Shown here in pieces: positions 56,801 through 64,000 of a DNA stretch of 64,000 nucleotides. Position 1 is the first letter of the stretch. Each line of letters begins with the position of its first letter. The translations under genes and the position numbers were made by a program. The DNA lies in the NCBI GenBank assembly GCA_027382625.1, contig JAJKFJ010021481.1, forward strand, positions 1 to 64,000. Reading direction: 5' to 3'. The notes under the pieces are model-generated. The model saw nothing but the letters and a program-made list of their open reading frames with translations. It searched no databases and was not told the DNA's origin. The stretch comes from Tetmemena sp. SeJ-2015. Lineage: Eukaryota > Ciliophora > Spirotrichea > Sporadotrichida > Oxytrichidae.

Positions 56801-57344
56801 CCGCAATGAGTACAGTTCTCACCTCCATTTGTAGGGAGCAGAGAATCGCAGTTGACGCACACTTAGTCATTAGCGATGATCTCTTCCTCCTTTTTGCCAA
56901 ATCTAACTCTTGGGAAGAAAGTGTTCCTATCTATGTGAGCCTGGATTTAGTCAAGGATTGAGTTTGACATCTTCTCAATTGCTTGCTTCCTCTCTACATC
57001 TGATTTAAAGAAGGGCAGCTAGTGGCAGAGTGCAGTTGCGAAATCTATGGGCCTAAGTCTTGGCTCCATCAAATCCCAATCAAACTTGTCCCTCAAAATA
57101 AACTTGTCTCCAAACCTTATGTCCAGCTAAATAAATTGTTAAGAGTCAGAGTGTTTTGCATACCACTATAGGCGCTAGCTTTTTATCAAAAGCCAATTTG
57201 GATAAATTGACTGCAGGAACCTTAAATTAGGAAAAGGTTTTTCAAGAAGCATTAAAATATAAACTTGTTATTGGGTGGCTTGAGTGGTTTAATTTCTCTT
57301 GAAGATTCCATGTCTCTTACATAGTTTTCTACGTCAAATAGCAT
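53814..57344 (-). CDS. SNF5-domain protein with zinc ribbons and a PHD finger
   Basis: ATG at 57342-57344 (MLFDVENYVRDMESSREIKP). After introns comes a SNF5/SMARCB1-like block, LDIRFGDKFILRDKFDWDLM then PIDFATALCHQLPFFKSDVE. Next is a zinc ribbon (CVNCDSLLPTNGGENCTHCG), a second CxxC pair set (CKKCNEVNAFFKNECQKCQY), a helical region, and a PHD finger (CGICEQPGKLICCDDCPSAF, then WKCYFCK). The tail is long and Gln/Asn/Ser-rich. SNF5 proteins are core subunits of SWI/SNF-type chromatin remodellers; the PHD and ribbons suggest histone or DNA reading. The frame reaches the USP5 segment without its own stop, so the 3' end is uncertain. Confidence 0.65.
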
Positions 57345-57527
57345 CTTTTAATATACTTTAGCTTAATCAATAAATTATTGTTTCTTCGTTATAATTGATG
57401 ATTTTTATCCTATCTCTCGATTTTTCATTAATTTTACAAGAGTTTCATAGTATTTGCAGATAATAGGCTTGAAAATTATTAAATACTTGATTTTTAATTA
57501 CTTAATCAAACAGAGAGATATAAAAAT

Positions 57528-59646
57528 ATGTTCAAGAAGCCCTTCAAAATTGCCAATTCTCATTCAGTAGCTAATAAAGATAAGAAAAAGATCAGAGACT
57601 AGCTAGTGAGTCTCTCTTTCGATCCCAAAGTAGTGGATATTCTCTTAGATGATAAGCAGCATGATAATTAGGAATTGATGCTCGATAAATTGCAGGGTTC
57701 AAAGATTATGATCTACTCCCGCTCAAAAGTTCCCCTTTTCTTTACCCCAGACACGAAGAGCAATAACTTCTACCCAACCATTTATACCTTATTTCACTTC
57801 AGAGGCGGGAATGGATTAGGTGTGCTCGCTTGCTTTTTAAAGACTGGAGTTGAATCTTATATCTTCAATGGGGCTGATTTGATGTGGCCTGGCATTAAAG
57901 CTATTCAAAGCACGTATATATTGAGTTAACTTATAAAGCTTTTAGTAAAGATGATTTCAAGCTATATGACACGGTGGTCATCTATGCTAAGAATTAGAAT
58001 TCTATCTCCCAAGTTTCCTCAGACCTACTTGATATACTTATTTAGTATGTTGGGCTTTTAAACTTTAGATTGATTACGTACCTATCGCAGTTGGAAAGAT
58101 GCTCAGCAACAAAATTCCTGAAAACCTAAAGGGAAAAGCCATTTAAGTGGAGCATTACTTATATGATGAGTTGTGGAATTCTGGGCCTAAGAAAATACCT
58201 GATGAAATCACCATGAATACAGAGCAAACTATAGAGACGGGAAATGAAGAGGAGAAGAAAGAAAGTCAAACTATCTCAGAGGAATAAACAGTAACTGAAG
58301 CCTAGACCGAGGGAACTACAAGTGATTAACCAGAAGAAGAAAAATTGATTTACATTACTCTTATTTGGTAAATTGAAGAAGAGAAGAAGGCATATGAGGT
58401 ATCTGAAGATTCAAAATAATAAACCGACTAAACAGAGGAAGAGGGCTTAGAGGCAAAAGTCCCAGCTGAGGAAATGGATGCTAGAATTATAGAAGCATTC
58501 TATAGATCGATATATGAGGATATCAAGGACTCAGATTTGCCTATAGAGCCCTCTGATTTGATGAAGGAATACTTGAGTCTGTATTCTGATATCAACTACA
58601 AGCTAGACTTCAGAAGTACCTCATTCAAAAGGGTAAGCAAACTAATGAGAATAAGGAACAATTTAACCAATTTTGTTTTAGATTGGAAAGTTTCTGGAAG
58701 TCATGCACAAAAAGGGAATAATTGAATATAACGAGCCCAAGGGTATTAGCCACAAAGTCATAACTAAGATCCACAGACAGTGCGAGGAAATCAAATCCTT
58801 TGTTCCTTAGCATTCACTCAGAAAAGCTAAGAAAGCAACAGGAGCTGGAGCTAATGGAGAAACAGGGCAAGCAACTGTTCTGAGTAATGGCATTAGATAT
58901 CCCAGAGTTGATATATCTGAGGTTTTTCAACTAGATAGACACTTGAATTGTGTAGTAATGAATGTCAAGGAAATCAATCAAGAGTAAGGTCAATAAAATC
59001 TTTTATTGTTTCATACAACTTAGAGTAAAAGTACTTCACTCTTAAAGATATCCGAGATCTCATCGTTGCATATGTGAAATAGAACAAGCTAGAAGAAGGA
59101 GCTGGCAAAGGTTAAGTGAAACTAGATCCAATTTTAGCTCAGATAGTGAACCAAAAGAAGTCAATTACCTCAGATAGCTAAATTTCTAAGGATAACCTTT
59201 TCAAGAGCTTATTTAATTCAATTAATAAAGTTTAAAGCATTCTCGATCACATAATAGCGTGCTATTAGGTGGTGCAGCTTGATGAGGCTGAGCTAATAAA
59301 GGATAAAGATAGGGTAAAATACTTCAGAGGTGATATCCCTGTAGTGAAAGTCTAAGCCAAGCGAGTTCAGAATAAAAAGCAGACTGTTATCACAGGCCTT
59401 GAGCTTTATCAAATTGACTATGATGAACTTGTGTAGTTCTTACAGAATAAGTGCGCTTGCTCAGTAACTACTCAAGATATACCAGGCCAAGGCGAAGCCA
59501 GAAACCCAAGATAAGAGGTCTTAGTTTAGGGAAATCATCTAGATCTGATATCTAGAGATATCCTAGTGAAGAGGTACTTTGTTCCTGAGAAGAACATAGT
59601 CAGAGTAGATGATATCAAAGGCAAGGACAAGAAGAAAAAGAAGTGA
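57528..59646 (+). CDS. EIF2D: Translation initiation factor eIF2D (ligatin)
   Basis: ATG 57528 (MFKKPFKIANSHSVANKDKK) to TGA 59644-59646. The N-terminal pre-PUA/PUA region reads NFYPTIYTLFHFRGGNGLGV and GADLMWPGIKAI; a Glu/Thr-rich linker follows; then SWIB/MDM2-like sequence IGKFLEVMHKKGIIEYNEPK, and a C-terminal SUI1/eIF1 domain (TVITGLELYQIDYDELVQFL, then EVLVQGNHLDLISRDILVKR) ending in a Lys tail. Order and length match eIF2D, which delivers tRNA to the ribosomal P site and recycles 40S subunits. Introns of about 50 nt occur. This gene is collinear and complete. Confidence 0.9.
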
Positions 59647-59830
59647 TACCCATCTTCATAGATTAGCTAGTAATTGGCTTTGACTTAATTAAAAGAGAAT
59701 TTCTTAATTTACTGATGAGAAATATAACACAGGATGAGGAATTAAAATCTTGGTTAAGAGAGTTAGGGTATAATTTTAATTACTAATCTTAAGTAAATCT
59801 TTTGAATTCTATCTGAAAAGCAAAGATATA

Positions 59831-62302
59831 ATGGCTTCTACTTGTCCTCACCTTACTGGTGCAAACATCACCAAAAACATCTAAGGAAAGCTCGTTTACA
59901 AAGACGAGTGCACTAAGTGCTTCCACTCTGCTGTAAATACTTTTGGAGATATAACTTACAATAGAAATCCGATGAAGGAGTGGATGTCTGTCTCAAGTGC
60001 TTCAATGGAGCTTGCCCCGGTGGTGCTTTCGATCACTCAAATCTTCACTTTCAGCAACATAATCACCCCATCGTTTTGAATATAAGGCAAGTTCTCAAGG
60101 TATGCAATCATTACTTATTTTTTATCATAAATTTAGGAGCAAGATAAAACTGAAGCGCCAGCTCAGATTACCAAACTAGCTATTGGAAAGCCTGGAGGGA
60201 TTGATGCAGGTTCTCATGATTACGATACCGTACTGACCTTGAAATGCTTGGCCTGTGGTGGACAGACTCTAGATCACAAGCAACCTGATATTAGTGGCTT
60301 AGTTCAATCTGTGCAACAAGCTCAATCAGCCTACTTCTAAAGCACTCTCTCAGAGTGGGAACTTAAGCTTGAATCTTGCGAGCACTGCTTGCTCTTAGAT
60401 CAAACTCTATTTAATCTTTAATTAGTTAAGTAAGAATGGTAATTTACTATCAAACTGGGTCTCAAAAAATTGCAGATAAGTCTATGGCTCATTGTCAGGA
60501 GTGCGATTTATCGGGAAGCTTGTGGCTATGTATGACTTGCGGACATCTCGGCTGCAGCAGAAAGAATTGGGATGGCACTGGAGGAAACAACCACGCTATT
60601 GACCACTTTGATTCCCACAAGCATCCTCTTGTTTGCAAATTAGGAACTATCACTCCCGAGGGAACTGCTTGTAACTTATTTCTGTTTCATTTAACCTTTT
60701 AGCAATTTATAATGAAGTGATAAATGATTATTCTCATTTCATTGAAATTTACTGTTACTAATGCAATGAAGGACAGACTTGATGACAACTTGGCTCAACA
60801 CTTGCAGACACTAGGAATCGACATCAAGAGCCAAGTCAAGACTGAGAAAACTATGCAGGAGCTTGACTTGGAGCTGAATCTCAACTTCACTCTCTCTAAA
60901 ATTCTAGAAGAGGGCAAGGAGCTTATCCCTCTCTTTGGACCTGGCTACACTTTATAATGTTAGAATATTGTTTTCGAAATGCATTTCACTGGATTGGAGA
61001 ACCTTGGCAACTCTTGCTACATGAATAGTGTGCTGCAAGTCTTATTTGCTCAGCCAGAGCTGTCTCAGAAGTATTTGGACAACTCAGTGATTCACCATAT
61101 GAGTTGCTCTCAGCACGCTCCAGACTGCATGGAGTGCTAAGTTGGAAAGTTGGCTCATGGAATCTTCAGTGGCATGTATTCAGAAAAGAAACTTGCCAAG
61201 AAAATCGCCTACGAAGGATAAAGCGAGGAAGAAAAGCACAAGGAGGAATTGCTTGTCAAATTTTGACATCTAAGTTACTTAGTTGTGTTTTAGAATTCTA
61301 TCAAGACGGAGTTAAACCTCACATGTTCAAGACTCTCTTCGGCAAGGGCCATCCAGAGTTCCAAACAGGATAACAGCAAGATGCACAAGAATATCTGTTC
61401 TATCTGCTTGAGAAACTTCAGAGATTGGAAAAGAAGATTGGCTTCCAGCAGTCTAATGAAAATAAACCCTCTTTATTATTGCAAAATAATAAGTTTCTAA
61501 GATGAAATTTTCGAATTCGAGCTTGAGACTAGAGTTCACTGCTTGGAGTGCAACCACGTCAAGTATTCAAAGTCGAAGGCTCAGCAATTGACCTTAGTAG
61601 CTCCAGTTGCTTCAACCGTTGAGAAGGGCACTCCAGTTGACTTTGAAGACTGCTTGTAGAAATTCTTCGGAGAAGAGCAAGTTCCCGATCTCTTCTGCAA
61701 AGTCTGCAACAAGAAAACAGCAGTCCTTAAATCGCACAGACTAAACACTTTCCCCAAGGTGCTTGCTGTTGTTCTTTAAAGATTCGTCTATGATCAATGG
61801 GTGCCCAAGAAGCTTGAAATTGAAGTTTAGATTCCAAACCTCGATGAGATAGACATTATAATTGATTGAGATATTTTCATATTCCATCTACTCCTACTTG
61901 TTTAGACTTTGAGAGATTCAGAGGCACAAACTGCTAGGGCAATCCAGGAGAGCAAATCATTTAGGAAGAAGCAGGTGCAGAGGGAGAACAGGAGGTGGAG
62001 CCTGATCTAAATCAGGAGCTACTAAATCAAATCATAATGATGGGTTTGCCAGAGAACCACGCTAAGCATGCTCTTTACAAGACTGGAAATAACTCTGCAG
62101 ATGCCGCCATCACTTGGTACTTCGAGAATCAAGGAGACCCAAGTAAGAAATTCTAAGTTTTAAATCTTAAATCAATTTTCAGGCCTCGATCAACCCTTGC
62201 TTGTTAAGAAGGCAGGCGGAGCAGGAGCTGCCTCAGCAGACAACATTCCTTAGGACTTGATTGATGGACTTCTAGTTTTTGGATTCTCTGAGAAGAAAGT
62301 TA
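59831..62302 (+). CDS. USP5: USP5-type deubiquitinase, segment 1 (N-terminal and catalytic core)
   Basis: ATG 59831 (MASTCPHLTGANITKNIQGK). First come two zinc-finger UBP-type regions, including CQECDLSGSLWLCMTCGHLG with KNWDGTGGNNHAIDHF. The Cys box follows (GLENLGNSCYMNSVLQVLF), then GHPEFQTGQQQDAQEYLFYL, a Cys-rich fingers region (CLECNHVKYSKSK), VLAVVLQRFVYDQWVPKKLE, UBA1 (MMGLPENHAKHALYKTGNNS) and the start of UBA2 (LLVFGFSEKK). It stops at the pointer 62293-62302; the UBA2 remainder and catalytic His are at 53813-53328. USP5 disassembles free polyubiquitin chains. Several introns of about 30-60 nt. Confidence 0.92.
62293..62302 (+). repeat. Pointer-like word AAGAAAGTTA (USP5, copy 1)
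   Basis: End of USP5 segment 1. Joining through it gives FSEKKVRKALKKC, the expected UBA helix; the local continuation (NHFHTNFIFR) does not fit. Confidence 0.85.
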
Positions 62303-62404
62303 ACCACTTTCATACAAACTTTATCTTTAGAGTGATAATATTGATAATAGATCATTTTAGGAAGGTAAATAAATTTATTTAAGATAAAAGTGGAATTCAA
62401 ATTA

Positions 62405-64000
62405 ATGGAAAGCTATAACTCTGAGACTCAACAGCAGAGATTAAATCACCTCCAACTTTACAGTTGTAGACCAGAAGAAGAAGAAATGAGTACCTTAAAT
62501 TTTGAGTATTGAATTCTTTGAATAGATGTCTTTGAGTACTCACTACACCAATCAGAAGAGCCAGGAGAGGCTTTCAAGAGACAGTTGAAAGAGCAGATAG
62601 ACAAGCATTCTTTAAAAAGGTTACTGAAGAAGAATCTAAGTGCAGGGGTGTTCCAACTTTTTTAACAAAAGTATAGCGTTATAATCCTCGATGAGATACA
62701 GGTAAGAATTGACCATCCGTGGTTGTAGATATTTATCTCTTTGAATAGGAAATACTGGAGGGAGTTTTCGCATTCATCGATATATTGGTGGACGATCAAC
62801 AGATCAGGAACTTCCACCTCAATTATCCAAGGTAATCACAGTTTACAGGTTAAATAGTTTTCTGACTCTAATTTTTTAAACACACCATTGTCTTAAAAAT
62901 AAATTAAACTTCCTTTTAGATTCTTACTTGACTATCGAAGGATAGAGGCCTTGGTTGTGAGGGATCCAAAGCAAATAAATCCGAGCACAGTTGATCTCCC
63001 TCTAATGTATCAGTTATTGAATCCTCACTTCGAGGAGGAGAAAATTTTCTACACTTCACTCTCCGAAATATTTTAAAAAGTGCTAATTAACCAGCCTCTC
63101 AACGACCAAGAGAGGTACATATTCTCACTAGAGAATTCATTTGAAAGTGAGGAGCCAGAGGTCCCCTCTTCTGTCGCTTTTTAATTTCAAATAAATGTTA
63201 ATTACATAATAATGCAAAGTTCATCTAATTTATTTCAAGAAGGTGCATTAAGAGTAAATGACGACACTGCTATTGCTCTCTAAGGGCAGAGCTAATTAGA
63301 AGAACTGAGCAGCATAAATGACAACAGCTCAATTATGGATGACAGTTAGATAATTTATTTCTTACATACTTAAAAATGCTGAGTATTATTATAGATTGAA
63401 GGATAGAGAATTGAAAACTAGAAAGAGTAGCAGTAGAGTTGCTAGCCTAACCTACTTGATGATGTTTAGAAGTGCATCTTAAACGATCAGAGGAAAAAGA
63501 AGAAGAAGAATAAGAACAAGAAGAAAAAGAAGATTAATCTACAAATCTAGAGTGAAAGCTTGAGATAGGAAGGATAATCTGCTTTTTATAACAACACCAA
63601 TAACTACAGCAATTTAAGTTTATATTCTCATCATAGTAATTAAATGTTAAATTTTGAAGATGAAGTTGAGTTAAAGCAGAGTGAAGAGGCAAGGATAGGC
63701 TAATCTAACTAGAGGGAATTCATTCCAGAGACATCTCCCTCAGGATAAATTCTAGAGGAGCTATTCCTATCATTTGCAAAAGACCATCTAGAGATATAGT
63801 TACCAGATAATTTGAAAAATATTTACTCCTCGAAGGCTCTTGGCTAGTCAAATTAAAACAAAGTTCTGAGTTAGCATTTGAAGGACGAAGATCTCATGAA
63901 AATTAATTAGATTTAGAGTGAGCTGAGGACTGTGCGCTAGTCTCCTATAATATCGCAGCTCATCTTGAGTTTGTATCTGAGCTCAAAAGAAGCTCAAACT
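62405..64000 (+). CDS. Hypothetical protein, runs off right edge
   Basis: ATG 62405 (MESYNSETQQQRLNHLQLYS) with two possible Trp-TGA codons near 62510 and 62519, or a small intron there. Exons then read FKRQLKEQIDKHSLKRLLKK, YSVIILDEIQ (GTAAG donor), EILEGVFAFIDILVDDQQIR, and after introns DYRRIEALVVRDPKQINPST and SLENSFESEEPEVPSSVAF. From about 63210 the sequence is low complexity with a Lys/Asn run near 63490. No family is recognised. The 3' end is outside the window. Confidence 0.45.

Noticed and set aside
26937..62302. Whole-genome-amplification chimeras as the cause of the split genes
   Set aside because: Chimeras would show microhomology between the wrongly joined neighbours. Here the shared 9-11 bp words link the separated true partners and are kept at both ends, repeatedly and at protein-exact positions. 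Not fully excluded without reads.

Overview
Organism and code. The window is ciliate nuclear DNA. Long, family-recognisable reading frames stay open only if TAA and TAG are read as glutamine, and recognisable genes end at TGA. At several places a single in-frame TGA sits inside an otherwise unbroken frame where tryptophan fits (8614-8616 on the minus strand; 29865, 30042, 31768, 31912, 32032 and 34788 on the plus strand). That combination (TAA/TAG = Gln, TGA = stop or Trp) is the code described for karyorelict ciliates such as Loxodes. The genus is an inference. Introns are short GT-AG introns, mostly about 20-105 nt. A few single-base frame breaks in conserved genes look like assembly indels.

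Main result. At least three conserved genes are not collinear with their proteins. A USP5-type deubiquitinase has its 5' part at 59831-62302 (+) and its 3' part at 53813-53328 (-). A SLC25 mitochondrial carrier has its first part at 26937-28387 (+) and its second at 51564-52075 (+), 23 kb away. A HID1-like protein is in three pieces: 44589-44984 (+), 44412-43429 (-) and 28387-about 29520 (+). At each break the two separated ends share an exact 9-11 bp word; at three of the four junctions it lies exactly where the protein must be joined. This is the layout of MDS segments and pointers in scrambled germline (micronuclear) ciliate genes. Scrambling together with a karyorelict-type code would be unusual.

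Layout. 1-18.4 kb is mostly minus-strand genes: a kelch protein, FBXO9, a hypothetical protein, a 3.4-kb element with 99-bp terminal inverted repeats and two identical 36-bp palindromes that interrupts another gene, a Ttd14-like ATPase, coiled-coil proteins, a Sec20-like SNARE and a Nup93/Nic96-like nucleoporin. 18.5-26.8 kb holds low-complexity and coiled-coil proteins, a poorly resolved plus-strand gene and a tiny gene. 26.9-36.5 kb holds the first carrier segment (its intron carries a 388-bp-arm hairpin), the HID1 3' segment, a plus-strand unknown, a membrane protein and a ubiquitin-like/zinc protein. 36.7-46 kb holds CTR9, a histone H2A, a Gln-rich gene, two HID1 segments and ZNRD2. 46-53 kb holds a large Gln-rich protein, tRNA-Leu(UAG), a coiled-coil gene, the second carrier segment and a Nudix hydrolase. 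53-64 kb holds the USP5 3' segment, a SNF5-domain/PHD chromatin protein, eIF2D, the USP5 5' segment and a partial gene at the right edge.

The genes are housekeeping genes with no operon logic. What links them is segment order: pieces of different genes are interleaved, and one carrier segment directly abuts a HID1 segment.
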